A DNA stretch of 64,000 nt from Chloroflexota bacterium (GTDB lineage Bacteria; Chloroflexota; Limnocylindria; Limnocylindrales; CSP1-4): contig JAJYNP010000005.1 of NCBI GenBank assembly GCA_021786265.1, positions 62,001 through 126,000 on the forward strand, written 5' to 3'. The first letter of the stretch is position 1, and every line of letters starts with the position of its first letter. A program made the position numbers and the translations under genes. Shown here in pieces: positions 33,019 through 41,594 of the stretch. Below the pieces are notes generated by a model, which had not been told where the DNA came from, ran no database searches, and saw only the letters and a list, made by a program, of their open reading frames with translations.

Positions 33019-33498
33019 ATGGCAGACGCACCAGTCTCTGCCGCCGACCTGCAGGGGTTCCACCTCTTCGCCGGCCAGCCTGAGCCCGACCTGTCGGGGC
33101 TCGCGTCGGCCGCCCGGTACCGGCGCCTGGCCGACCGCGAGGTCCTGGCGGTGCGGGGGGAGCGGTCGACCGACGTCGCCCTGGTCGTGTCCGGCCGGAT
33201 CGCCCTCTACGTGGAGCACGAGGGCCGATCCGTGCTGGTCATGACCCTGGGACCCGGCGACATGCTCGGCTGGTCGATCCTGCGGGAGGATCCGGCAGCG
33301 CTCACCACCGCTCGGTCGTCCGGGCCGACCGAGCTGATCGAGATCCCCGCGGACCGGCTGCTCGATGCGGTCACCGGGTGCACGCCCATGGCCCAGACCC
33401 TGGTCAGGCGGCTCTTCGGGATCGCCGCCGACGACCTTGAGGCGACGCGCGCCCAGTTGCTGCGGCTGGGGCGGGAGGGTCTGATCACCGCCGGATGA
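33019..33498 (+). CDS. Cyclic-nucleotide-binding domain protein without DNA-binding domain
   Basis: A 159-residue protein with a single cNMP-binding beta-barrel (cupin-like) domain: FHLFAGQPEPDLSGLASAA, ALVVSGRIALYVEHEGRSVL, MTLGPGDMLGWSILREDP and a helix LLDAVTGCTPMAQTLVRRLF. It ends after the C-helix, so it lacks the HTH of Crp/Fnr regulators. The usual R-A phosphate-binding pair is not clear (TTARSS is at its place). It follows fhs with a GGAGG five bases before the ATG at 33019 and probably shares its transcript. In related genomes such domains partner acyltransferases or act as sensors; here the output is not known. Confidence 0.82.
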   Translation: MADAPVSAADLQGFHLFAGQPEPDLSGLASAARYRRLADREVLAVRGERSTDVALVVSGRIALYVEHEGRSVLVMTLGPGDMLGWSILREDPAALTTARSSGPTELIEIPADRLLDAVTGCTPMAQTLVRRLFGIAADDLEATRAQLLRLGREGLITAG

Positions 33499-33517
33499 CC
33501 GCGAGGAGGTGCCGCCG

Positions 33518-33799
33518 ATGCCGGTCGCGACGATCGCGGGCGAGACGGGGTCGGCGGGGCCGGCGGTGGGCCGGCGGTGGGCCGAGCGCCTGGGGGCGGA
33601 CCTGGTGGACCGCTCGCTGATCGCACTGCTCGCCGCGCGCACGGGTGGACGGCGCCGCCGATTCGAAGGCGGATGTGTGAACCGTTGGCTCAAGGGCACC
33701 GACCGGTGGATCGGAGCAGCGACCGCGGGCGACCGCGGACCAGATCCGCAGTCGCCCGGGAAGAGGCTGACGGTGCGTCCACACGATGCACCCACATGA
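33518..33799 (+). pseudogene. Cytidylate-kinase-like N-terminal fragment
   Basis: The first 42 residues (PVATIAGETGSAGPAVGRRW, AERLGADLVDRSLIALLAAR) match the start of the cytidylate kinase-like AAA-type family, including the Gly-rich nucleotide loop GETGSAG. After position about 33650 the sequence becomes random-looking (GGRRRRFEGGCVNRW...), and the rest of the about 200-residue family domain is missing. A good GAGGAGG lies nine bases before the ATG at 33518. It is the truncated third gene after fhs and the cNMP-binding gene. Confidence 0.65.
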
Positions 33800-33829
33800 T
33801 TGACAGGCGCATCAGCGTGAGACTAGGCT
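33800..33829 (+). promoter_or_regulatory. Promoter of the AbrB/VapC pair
   Basis: TTGACA (33800-33805), an 18-base spacer and TAGGCT (33824-33829) are followed by six bases and then the ATG at 33836. No Shine-Dalgarno fits, so the transcript is probably leaderless. Confidence 0.7.
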
Positions 33830-33835
33830 ATTTTC

Positions 33836-34093
33836 ATGAGAATAACCACGATCTCAAAGGGCGGCCAGGTCTCGGTCCCGGCCGAGATCCGGCACCGCTG
33901 GGGCACCCGGCGCGTGGTCGTCGAGGACCAGGGCAACGCCCTACTCATCCGGCCGATCCCTGCCGACCCGATTGGAGCGGCCATCGGATCGCTGGCCGGA
34001 CGACGGCCCACCAGTGATGAGCTGCGCTCCATCCTGCGCGACGAGGAGTCGGCCATCGATGAGCGGAGGGGCGCCGCCGGTGACCGTCCTTGA
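33836..34093 (+). CDS. AbrB/MazE-type antitoxin
   Basis: An 85-residue antitoxin with the swapped-hairpin AbrB fold: MRITTISKGGQVSVPAEIRH and RVVVEDQGNALLIRPIP, followed by a C-terminal tail (GSLAGRRPTSDELRSILRDE) that would wrap the toxin. It should bind its own promoter and neutralise the PIN-domain toxin encoded next. The toxin start lies 14 bases inside the antitoxin gene. The start codon is fixed by the promoter at 33800-33829. Pair call is firm on fold and arrangement. Confidence 0.9.
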   Translation: MRITTISKGGQVSVPAEIRHRWGTRRVVVEDQGNALLIRPIPADPIGAAIGSLAGRRPTSDELRSILRDEESAIDERRGAAGDRP

Positions 34094-34547
34094 CGCGCAA
34101 GCGGTCGTCGCGGCACTGACCGGCGAACCCGCCGCGCCCGAGGTCGAGGCGCTGCTGCGCGACGCGGTCGATCGGCCGTCGATCAGCGCCATCAATCTCG
34201 CCGAAGTGCTCGACGTGCTGGTGCGGCACCAGGGCTGGCCGGCAGGCGAGGTGGAGGAGAAGCTCCGCTGGCTCACCCTCGGCGGCCTGGAGGTCGTCGC
34301 CGTTGATGAGCCAGCTGGCCTGAGCGCCGGACGGCTCCACGCCCACCATTACCACCGGACACGGCGTCCCCTTTCGCTCGCCGACTGCGCCGCCCTGGCG
34401 ACCGCCCTGACCCTCGGTCAGCGCCTGGCCACGTCGGACCGGGCGCTGCTCGTTGCCGCTGGCGATGAAGGTTGCCGGGTGATCGCGCTCCCAGACGCTC
34501 GGGGCCGGCGCCCTTCCGTCGGCGAGAGCCTCGGCTCGGACAGCTGA
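34080..34547 (+). CDS. PIN-domain ribonuclease toxin (VapC-like)
   Basis: A 155-residue PIN-domain protein: VTVLDAQAVVAALTGEP gives the first acidic residue, ISAINLAEVLDVLVRHQGW the conserved glutamate, SLADCAALATALTLGQRLAT the third acidic position and SDRALLVAA the last. Such toxins cut tRNA or rRNA. The GTG at 34080 overlaps the antitoxin gene by 14 bases, the usual arrangement for co-translated toxin-antitoxin pairs. A weak CCCGCC/GGCGGG hairpin follows the stop. The 155 residues are slightly longer than average for VapC. Confidence 0.88.
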   Translation: MTVLDAQAVVAALTGEPAAPEVEALLRDAVDRPSISAINLAEVLDVLVRHQGWPAGEVEEKLRWLTLGGLEVVAVDEPAGLSAGRLHAHHYHRTRRPLSLADCAALATALTLGQRLATSDRALLVAAGDEGCRVIALPDARGRRPSVGESLGSDS

Positions 34548-34806
34548 CCATCCACCCGCCGCTGGGCGGGCCTCGGCGAGCGGGCCACGCACACGGGTCA
34601 CACACAACGGACATGGCGCGGTGTTTCGTTGCGGCCCCGGCGGGCCGTCCTGGAGGGCTCGTCCTCCGGTCCGCCCGGCGGACGCGACGTTGTCGCACAC
34701 CGTGGTGCCCGAGCACTGGCCGTCCGTCGCCCAGTCGGCGGGCCGTGCGCGGCGACATCGTCTCCACTGATCCGCGGCGGTGCTCGACGCGGCCGGACGC
34801 CTCCCC

Positions 34807-36957
34807 TCACCCCTCGGCAAGGACCGTTCGTGCCACGCGCCTCGAGAGCGTCATCACGGTGAGCATGGGGTTGATGCCCGAGGCGGTCGGGAACAGCGAG
34901 GCGTCGGCGACGTACAGGCCCCGGATCACGCCGTCCGCCGTGTCCGCGCGGACGCGGCCCCACGGGTCGCAGGCGCTGCCGCGCGGGTTCGCCCCCGCAC
35001 GGGCGGTGCCCATCTGGTGGGCCGAGAAGAGAAAACCCCGGTTCGGCGAGAAGTCGAAGGACGCGAGCGCGCGCAGATACGCGTTCCAGGCACGCGACGT
35101 CACGGCCGTCCCGCCGCCGTCGGCACCCGTCGCGCCGGCCGCGGCCGCCACCAGCGACAGTGTCCTCGCCGGCGTGCCCAGCGCCAGCACCTCGAGCGCG
35201 CCCGCCGCGCGGGCCAGCCGGGCCATCTCCACCAGCGCGCGGCGCGCGGTCTGCGCGTCCTGCGGCGCCAGGCGGTACTCGACACGAACGATCCCCGAGC
35301 GCGTCAGCCGTGCCCTCCCCGATCCCTGGTCGCGCACGATCCCGATGAGCGGCGCGTAGGAGCGCGCGCGCGTCATCCGAACGGTGTGGTCGGCGGCGCC
35401 TGACCAGGGGAACGCCATGGCGATCAGCCCGGGATGCCCGGGGGCGGATTCGACGATGAAACCGCCGTGCGCGGGGCCGTGGTGCTGGCGGTCCACCGGT
35501 CCCGGCCGGAGGAACTGGCTGCAGCTCGCCGCCTGCAGCGTCCCGTGCCACATCTCGACCGGCCAGGGCATCCGTCCGGCAACCACGGCGACGGGATGCA
35601 GCCGCAGGTTCGACCCGACCGCGGGGTGGGCCACCCCGCTCCTGGTCAGCACCGCGGGAGTGCGCAGGGCCCCGGCGGCCACCACGACCTGCCGGGCGCG
35701 CACGGTGAACGGTCGGACGGAGCCGTCGGGCAACCCGACGCGGCCGATCACCCCGGCCGCCCTCCCCTGTTCCACCAGCACGCGGTCCACGCGTGCACGC
35801 ACGAGGAAACGGGCGCCATGGCGAGCCGCCTCGGCGAGGTGGGCGCGCGGCCCCGATCGCTTCGCCCCACGCCGGCACCCGAAGCCGCAGGCGCCGCAGT
35901 CCCCGCACCCGTCCGCGTCCCGCATCAGGGGTGCCGCATCCCAGCCGAGTCCCGCCGCGGCCTCGAGGATGGCGCGGTCCTTGGGCGGGATCCCCGGGGG
36001 TGGCGCAACGCCCAGCTCGGACTCCAGCGCCGCCACGTCGGCGGCTGTGTCGGGCCCGTCGAACCCCTCGAGGCCATGCCGGGCCGTCCACTCGGCCCGG
36101 AGCCACTCCGGCGGTGCGAAGCACGTCGCCCAGTTCACGACGGTGCCGCCCCCCAGCGTGGACCCGGCCAGGATCGCGACGCCCAGATCGGCCGTCGAGG
36201 TCATGCCGTGGTCCAGGTACAGGCGGTCGAACCCGTCCAGCTCGCGGCCGGTCATCTCGGACTCCGGCACGTACTCGCCGGCCTCGATCACCAGCACGTC
36301 CCGGCCGGCCGTCGCCAGCATCGCCGCGGCCACGCCGCCGCCCGCGCCACTCCCCACGATCGCCACGTCCGCCTCGAGCGCGAGCGGACCGGCATCCCGG
36401 GCCTCCGTTCCCACCGGCGCGCCGAGCGCGAGAGGCCCGGCATCGGCCGCAGCCGGGTCCAGCGTCCGGATCGCCGGAGGCTCCGCCGTGACGGGCTCGT
36501 CGACCGGCCGGTAGCCGATGCGGCCCCAGAGCGCGTTGCCGTCCCCCTCTGCCGGTCCGGGATCCGCGTATGCGAGGAAGCACGCCAGGCGCTTGAGGGT
36601 CTGGAAGGCGGTCCGGCGCTGGGGCACGCGACTTGTCGCCCACCGGAGGAGCATGGCCTCGCGGCGCTCGGCGGGCACGTCGCGGAAGCGCACTGCACCG
36701 TTGCCAAGGAGCGCGTTCGCCGGCCGGCTGTCGAACGCCCGCAGCGCCAGGCGGAGCATGCGCACGTCGGCCGGATCGGCCACCTCCGACAGGAGCGACG
36801 CGGCCATCGTCGAGCGCCGGATGGCACCACCCGGCACGAACGTCTCGAAGACCGCCGCAAGGCGCGCCAGGTCGGCCGCCGACCAGTCGGGCGGAGCGAC
36901 GGGCTCGGCGGGTCGCCCCATCGCAGGGGTGGGCGCGATCACGCGACCGCCGACCAC
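34807..36957 (-). CDS. GMC family FAD-dependent oxidoreductase
   Basis: A 716-residue flavoprotein of the glucose-methanol-choline family. Residues about 20-140 resemble a gluconate-2-dehydrogenase subunit 3-type helical domain (LARLAAVFETFVPGGAIRRS, VRMLRLALRAFDSRPANALL). Then comes the FAD-binding VAIVGSGAGGGVAAAMLATA, LAGSTLGGGTVVNWATCFAP, a cysteine-rich CGDCGACGFGCRRGAKRS, and the C-terminal HQMGTARAGANPRGSACDP with YVADASLFPTASGINPMLTV. It resembles long-chain alcohol oxidases. Start uncertain: GTG 36957 or ATG 36921. It follows the acyl-CoA dehydrogenase gene by 25 bases on the same strand, consistent with fatty alcohol or acid breakdown. Confidence 0.9.
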   Translation of the reverse strand: MVGGRVIAPTPAMGRPAEPVAPPDWSAADLARLAAVFETFVPGGAIRRSTMAASLLSEVADPADVRMLRLALRAFDSRPANALLGNGAVRFRDVPAERREAMLLRWATSRVPQRRTAFQTLKRLACFLAYADPGPAEGDGNALWGRIGYRPVDEPVTAEPPAIRTLDPAAADAGPLALGAPVGTEARDAGPLALEADVAIVGSGAGGGVAAAMLATAGRDVLVIEAGEYVPESEMTGRELDGFDRLYLDHGMTSTADLGVAILAGSTLGGGTVVNWATCFAPPEWLRAEWTARHGLEGFDGPDTAADVAALESELGVAPPPGIPPKDRAILEAAAGLGWDAAPLMRDADGCGDCGACGFGCRRGAKRSGPRAHLAEAARHGARFLVRARVDRVLVEQGRAAGVIGRVGLPDGSVRPFTVRARQVVVAAGALRTPAVLTRSGVAHPAVGSNLRLHPVAVVAGRMPWPVEMWHGTLQAASCSQFLRPGPVDRQHHGPAHGGFIVESAPGHPGLIAMAFPWSGAADHTVRMTRARSYAPLIGIVRDQGSGRARLTRSGIVRVEYRLAPQDAQTARRALVEMARLARAAGALEVLALGTPARTLSLVAAAAGATGADGGGTAVTSRAWNAYLRALASFDFSPNRGFLFSAHQMGTARAGANPRGSACDPWGRVRADTADGVIRGLYVADASLFPTASGINPMLTVMTLSRRVARTVLAEG

Positions 36958-36982
36958 TCGGGCGGAGCTACGGGCGCGGTGG

Positions 36983-38185
36983 TCACCCCCGCTCGAACCC
37001 CTGCGCCGGGACCGGCGGACAGCGGAGTGGACGGTCCTCGCGGTAACCCAGCAGGTAGTCGGCCTGGATCAGGGTGTGGAGCTGGCTCGTGCCCTCGTAG
37101 ATCACGGCCGCCTTCGAGTTGCGGAGGTAGCGCTCGACCGGGTACTCGCTCGAGTACCCGTACGCGCCGTGGATCTGGATCGCGTCGAGGGCCGATTGCA
37201 CCGCGTGCTCCGTGCAGAACCACTTGGCCAGGCTCGTCTCACGCGTGCTGCGCAGACCCCGGTTCTTCAGCACCGCCGCCTGCCAGCACAGCAGCCGGCC
37301 CGCCTCGATCCCCTGCCCCATCTTCGCGATCATCTGCTTGACCAGCTGGTGCTGGCCGATCTCGCGCCCGAAGGTGTGCCGCTCGTGCGCGTACTTGACC
37401 GAGGAATCGAGGCACGCCTGCGCCAGCCCCACCGCCCCGCTCGCCACGGTGTAGCGGCCCTGGTCGATGGCGCTCATGGCGATGAGAAACCCCTCGCCCT
37501 CCTCGCCCACCCGGTTCTCGACCGGGACGCGCACGTCGTCGAAGAAGAGCGTGCCGGTGTTGCCGGCGTGGATCCCCATCTTGCCGTGGATGGTCCCGGT
37601 GCTGAACCCGGGCATGCCGCGCTCGACGATGAACGCGGTGATGCCCCGGTGCCCCAGGGCGCGGTCCAGGGTGGCGAAGACCAGGAAGTGATCGGCCACG
37701 TCGGCCAGGCTGATCCAGATCTTGGAGCCGTTGAGCACGTACGCGTCGCCGTCGCGGCGGGCGCTCGTCTGCAGGCTGGCCGCATCGGTGCCGGCCCCGG
37801 GCTCGGTGAGGCCGAACGTGGCTAACTTCTCGCCCCGCGCCTGCGGCACAAGGAAGCGGCGCTTCTGGTCCTCGGTCCCCCACTGCAGCAGCGTCAGCGA
37901 GTTCAGCCCGACGTGGACGCTCATGATCACGCGGAACGCCGTGTCGGCCCGCTCGAGCTCCTCGCACAGGAGCCCGAAGCTGACGTAGTCCAGCCCCGGG
38001 CCGCCGCACGCCTCCGGGATCGGGGCGCCCAGGAAGCCCAGCTCGCCCATCTTCGCGAAGACCTCGCGGTGCACCTCGCCCCGCTCGTCCCACTCGCGGA
38101 TGTAGGGCAGGATCTCCGCCTCGGTGAACTCCCGGGCGCTCTGCCGCACCAGCCGCTGCTCCGGGCTCAGGGTGAGGTCGATCAC
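36983..38185 (-). CDS. Acyl-CoA dehydrogenase
   Basis: A 400-residue FAD enzyme that makes trans-2-enoyl-CoA from acyl-CoA. Seen: IDLTLSPEQRLVRQSAREFT, GGPGLDYVSFGLLCEELER, TFGLTEPGAGTDAASLQTSA (FAD/substrate motif), FDDVRVPVENRVGEEGEGF, HAYGYSSEYPVERYLR-type loop (HGAYGYSSEYPVERYLRNSK) and IYEGTSQLHTLIQADYLLGY, with the catalytic glutamate in YEGT. That layout is closest to the glutaryl/short-branched-chain group. The GTG at 38185 follows AAAGGA and fits the family start; the frame is open to 39082 without conserved sequence. Probably co-transcribed with the GMC oxidoreductase downstream. Confidence 0.93.
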   Translation of the reverse strand: MIDLTLSPEQRLVRQSAREFTEAEILPYIREWDERGEVHREVFAKMGELGFLGAPIPEACGGPGLDYVSFGLLCEELERADTAFRVIMSVHVGLNSLTLLQWGTEDQKRRFLVPQARGEKLATFGLTEPGAGTDAASLQTSARRDGDAYVLNGSKIWISLADVADHFLVFATLDRALGHRGITAFIVERGMPGFSTGTIHGKMGIHAGNTGTLFFDDVRVPVENRVGEEGEGFLIAMSAIDQGRYTVASGAVGLAQACLDSSVKYAHERHTFGREIGQHQLVKQMIAKMGQGIEAGRLLCWQAAVLKNRGLRSTRETSLAKWFCTEHAVQSALDAIQIHGAYGYSSEYPVERYLRNSKAAVIYEGTSQLHTLIQADYLLGYREDRPLRCPPVPAQGFERG

Positions 38186-38608
38186 AGGCGGCGATCCTTT
38201 CGCGTGCTGTCCCGGGCGCTGCGTTGGGACGAGGCCGGGGAGACGGGCAGGCAGCCTCCGTATTGTATGAGGACGAGGGTGCGGCGGAGGCGCCCGGCGC
38301 TCCTGTCCCCGCTCGACCCGCCCTTCGAGCGCGCCCTCGTCTCGCAAGGGCAGCCCGGGCACGATCGCCCCACCCACTCGATCCGGTCTCGGATCGCGCT
38401 TCGCGTGTTGACGCGGCGAAGCCGCACGGCTCGTCGTCCACGAACAGGAGCACCGACTCGTCATCCGGCAGCCGCCGGCTACAGCCCTGTGCTCATCGCC
38501 TGGCTGTGCGATGCTCACACCGGGTCTCATCATTACCGGGCGCTGGAGCTGGCTGACCGTGAGCCTCGGCCGGTGAGACTGGGCGCCACAGGAGATCGAG
38601 AGGAAGAC
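38186..38608. other. Divergent intergenic region
   Basis: About 420 bases between the acyl-CoA dehydrogenase and the PRC-barrel-like gene. I see no gene and no clear promoter pair. A TTGACG lies near 38407 on the + strand without a matching -10. Confidence 0.5.
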
Positions 38609-38965
38609 ATGACCCCGACCGAGCCCGCAGGAGCTGATCCGATCTCGTGGCGCGACGTGACGGAGAACACGCCTGTCGTGACGGGTGACGGCGAGACCGT
38701 CGGGCACGTGTCCGAAGTGCTCGGGTCCCAGGAGGAGGACGTCTTCCACGGCATAGAGGTCCATCTCGGCAGGCTGGGTCATCGCGTGTTCGTTCCCCCC
38801 GACGAGATCGCCGAGATGACGACAACAGGCCTGACCCTGACACTCACGAGCGGCCAGGTTCACGCGCTTCCCGAGCACACCGAAGAGCGTGCGTTCGAGC
38901 TCGGGTGGACCGGCCGATTCCGGAAGCACATTGGGTGGGTCAAGGAGAAGGACTGGGACCGATAG
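38609..38965 (+). CDS. PRC-barrel/DUF2171-like small protein
   Basis: A 118-residue protein with the PRC-barrel/DUF2171 pattern: ENTPVVTGDGETVGHVSEVL, VFHGIEVHLGRLGHRVFVPP and DEIAEMTTTGLTLTLTSGQV. Such domains occur in stress- and RNA-related proteins but their function is poorly known. The ATG at 38609 has AGAGGAAG upstream. It has no partner genes in the same direction. A related small protein appears at 12578-12856. Confidence 0.75.
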   Translation: MTPTEPAGADPISWRDVTENTPVVTGDGETVGHVSEVLGSQEEDVFHGIEVHLGRLGHRVFVPPDEIAEMTTTGLTLTLTSGQVHALPEHTEERAFELGWTGRFRKHIGWVKEKDWDR

Positions 38966-39249
38966 AACGCGCTCCCGGGACCGCACGTCGCTCTGCGCCA
39001 GTGTTGGCGAATATACCCAGAGACGGCAGGCCCGGTCGCAGCGGCTCGCGCTGGCCAGTCGTCGCCGGATCGTCGTCCGCACGCTGAGCAGGAGTGAGCG
39101 GTTGACGGCCCGGCGTCGGCTCGATCCCGACTGCCGGGCCGTTAGTCCTGTCGTTGGTCGGCTGACCGGTGGCGGCTCCTCTCCGGACGACGTCGCCGCG
39201 CCGCCTCATGCGTGGCACGCCGGACGGCGAGCGGGTGGTCGACTGACTG

Positions 39250-39834
39250 TCACTCGACGAGGAACTTGCGCCCCCAGCTCCGGTGGAAGTACCCGGTGAA
39301 GGCCCCGCCCTGGTTCGCGGGCGTCAACGTGGCGCAGTAGCCCGTGAGCGGCCACGCGTGCGCCGTGATCCAGGGCCCGCCGTCGTACTGGAAGTAGGCG
39401 GCCGTGTCAGCGACCTCGGCCTTCGCGTTGGCCACCGTGGTCGCGGTCATGTCCCAAAACATCATGCTCTGGTACAGCGTGCTCTGCGCCGGGTTGATGG
39501 TGTAGTCCAGCACGAGCGTCAGCTGCGGGAGCGACACGACATACCCGCCGAGCGACGCCACCTGGACGTTCCCGGGGTACAGTGGGGCCTCGTCGCTGAC
39601 GGTGAAGCTCCACGGGCCGTCCGTGAAGTCGAACTCGTCGCCCGGGTACGTGTCGACGATCCGGATCGAGTACGTGTGGACGCCGGACGACCAGAAGCCC
39701 GATGGGAACTGGATGGTCCACTGGTTGATCATCGTCGTCGCGCCGCACGGACTGCTTGATGCGGCGACGGCGCCGGGCAAGATGAAGCCGGCGATCAGGG
39801 CGACCGCCGCCGCCAAGGAGAACACCGGTCGCAT
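39250..39834 (-). CDS. Uncharacterised secreted protein
   Basis: A 194-residue protein with a signal peptide (RPVFSLAAAVALIAGFILPG, cleavage near AVAASS) and a secreted beta-rich part containing Tyr, Phe and Trp in most strands (INQWTIQFPSGFWSSGVHTY, YPGDEFDFTDGPWSFTVSD, YFQYDGGPWITAHAWPLTGY). One pair of cysteines (SSPCGA and GYCATL) could form a disulfide. I recognise no family. The ATG at 39834 has GGGAGG upstream. Base composition seems lower in GC and richer in Asn/Tyr codons than its neighbours, a hint of transfer. It stands alone. Confidence 0.72.
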   Translation of the reverse strand: MRPVFSLAAAVALIAGFILPGAVAASSSPCGATTMINQWTIQFPSGFWSSGVHTYSIRIVDTYPGDEFDFTDGPWSFTVSDEAPLYPGNVQVASLGGYVVSLPQLTLVLDYTINPAQSTLYQSMMFWDMTATTVANAKAEVADTAAYFQYDGGPWITAHAWPLTGYCATLTPANQGGAFTGYFHRSWGRKFLVE

Positions 39835-40205
39835 AGACCCGCCTCCCGGGACGCTCCCCCCGCGGGTCGGTCTCGCCAGTAGCTCGGCGTGGTCCCGGCG
39901 GCCCGGAGTATGGGCCACGCGTCGTCGCTCCCCGTGGCAGCGTGATCATTCGCCTCCCTAACCGCTTCGTAAGTGCCGAACGGCATGACCAACGCGCGGG
40001 GGTGGTGTCAGCGCGCACCAGCGTGCAAGAGAACTGATGCCTGTTTGAGCGAGGCTGGTCTCACTGGAAGGCACTTCGCATTCCCGTTGGCCGCATGCCC
40101 CCGGCACCTCGGGCCCGGTGCCGGCCTACCGCGTCGGTATACTTGGCCTCCAACCGTCCCTGCCTGCTCGCCGCCGTGGCGGACGGCCCGCGCCAGAGGC
40201 CAGCC
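39835..40205. other. Intergenic region with a hairpin and -10 element
   Basis: No gene seen. The eight-base inverted repeat CCGGCACC/GGTGCCGG (40101-40108 and 40117-40124) sits just upstream of TATACT (40138-40143), the likely -10 element of the aminotransferase gene, so it may be an operator. The first 150 bases hold no feature that I recognise. Confidence 0.5.
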
Positions 40206-41498
40206 ATGCTCGAGACTCCCACCTCCACACCCGAGTTCGTGACTCTCGCGCAGGAGCACATGTCGCCGGTCCTGGGCCTCAAGGCGGAACGGGCGATCGC
40301 GCGGGGCGAGGGACACCGCCTCCACGGCGTCGACGGGCGCGCCTACCTCGACTTCGTGTGCGGCATCGCGACGAGCGTGCTGGGCCATGGGCACCCCGCC
40401 GTCACCGAGGCGATCCACCGCCAGGTCGACACCCTCGTCCACATCAACGGCGCAGGGTTCGCCGAGCCGACCGCTCGCCTGGCCGCCGAGATCGCTGCCG
40501 CCCTCCCCGACCCGCTCGACACCCTGTTCTTCTCGAACGCCGGCACGGAGGTGATCGAGGGCGCCATCAAGCTCGCCCGGCGCGTGACCGGCCGGCCGGG
40601 CGTCGTGGCCTTCCGGGGCGGCTTCCACGGGCGGACCATGGGCTCGGTTGCCCTCACCAGTACGAACCTGAACTACCGATCGGGGTACGAGCCGCTCCTG
40701 CCCTCCGTCTACCATGCGCCGTTCCCGGACGCGTACCGGATGGGCGGCGATGAGGAGGCGAGCCGCCGGGCGCTGGCCGCGCTGCGGGACCTGCTGACGA
40801 GCGAGATCCCGGGCCGGTCGGTGGCGGCGCTCGTGCTCGAGGCCGAGCAGGGCGAGGGCGGGTACCGGCCGGCGCCCGCCAGCTTCCTGCGGGGCGTGCG
40901 CCAGATCTGCGACGAGTACGGGATCCTCTGGGTGGCCGACGAGATCCAGTGCGGCTACGGGCGCACCGGGAAGATGTGGGGCTTCGAGCACGGCGGCGTG
41001 GTGCCCGACGTGGTCTGCCTGGCCAAGGCGATCGCCAACGGACTCCCGCTGTCGGCCCTCGTCACGAGCCGCGAACTCCAGGAGCGCTGGGGCGTGGGCG
41101 CGCACGGGACGACGTTCGGGGGCAACCCGGTGTCGTGCGCGGCGGGGCTCGCGGTCCTGAAGACGATCCGCGAGGAGGGGCTGGTGGCCAACGCGGCGGC
41201 GAGGGGCGCCGAGCTGCGGGCCGGCCTCGAGCAGCTGCAGGCCCGGGACGAGCGCATCGGCGACGTGCGCGGGTACGGTCTGATGATCGGGGTCGAGTTC
41301 GTCACCGACCCGCAGTCGAAGGTGCCCGACGAGGCGCGCACGAGCCGGGTGCTTGCGAAGGCGGCGGACCTCGGGCTGCTGCTCCTCAACTGCGGCACGG
41401 ACCACAACGTGATCCGCTGGATCCCGCCGCTCAACGTGACGAGCGCGGAGATCGGCGAGGCGCTGGACATCTTCGGGCGGGCACTCGCGCAGGCGTAG
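40206..41498 (+). CDS. Class III PLP-dependent aminotransferase
   Basis: A 430-residue aminotransferase of subgroup III (4-aminobutyrate, acetylornithine and related substrates). Seen: GVDGRAYLDFVCGIATSVLG, FFSNAGTEVIEGAIKLARR (PLP phosphate loop), FRGGFHGRTMGSVALTST, the PLP aspartate in WVADEIQCGYGRTGKMWGFE, the Schiff-base lysine in CLAKAIANGLPLSAL (K274) and HGTTFGGNPVSCAAGLAVL. The ATG at 40206 has AGAGG about 11 bases upstream. Substrate cannot be fixed from motif alone; the fold is closest to GabT-like enzymes. The gene stands alone. Confidence 0.92.
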   Translation: MLETPTSTPEFVTLAQEHMSPVLGLKAERAIARGEGHRLHGVDGRAYLDFVCGIATSVLGHGHPAVTEAIHRQVDTLVHINGAGFAEPTARLAAEIAAALPDPLDTLFFSNAGTEVIEGAIKLARRVTGRPGVVAFRGGFHGRTMGSVALTSTNLNYRSGYEPLLPSVYHAPFPDAYRMGGDEEASRRALAALRDLLTSEIPGRSVAALVLEAEQGEGGYRPAPASFLRGVRQICDEYGILWVADEIQCGYGRTGKMWGFEHGGVVPDVVCLAKAIANGLPLSALVTSRELQERWGVGAHGTTFGGNPVSCAAGLAVLKTIREEGLVANAAARGAELRAGLEQLQARDERIGDVRGYGLMIGVEFVTDPQSKVPDEARTSRVLAKAADLGLLLLNCGTDHNVIRWIPPLNVTSAEIGEALDIFGRALAQA

Positions 41499-41594
41499 GC
41501 CGCCTCGTCCTCGCGCCCTGGTCGTCCAGCCGGGCGACCGCCCCCCGCCCGCCGGCGCCGGGGCAGTCTGGCGCGGACCCCGATCGCCGTTCGG

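Noticed and set aside
34548..34806. Possible small genes between vapC and the GMC oxidoreductase
   Set aside because: All frames are Arg/Pro-rich with no start signals; I see nothing there apart from a weak CCCGCC/GGCGGG hairpin.
38186..39082. Long N-terminal extension of the acyl-CoA dehydrogenase frame
   Set aside because: No family similarity before the GTG at 38185, which has a ribosome site and the normal family start.
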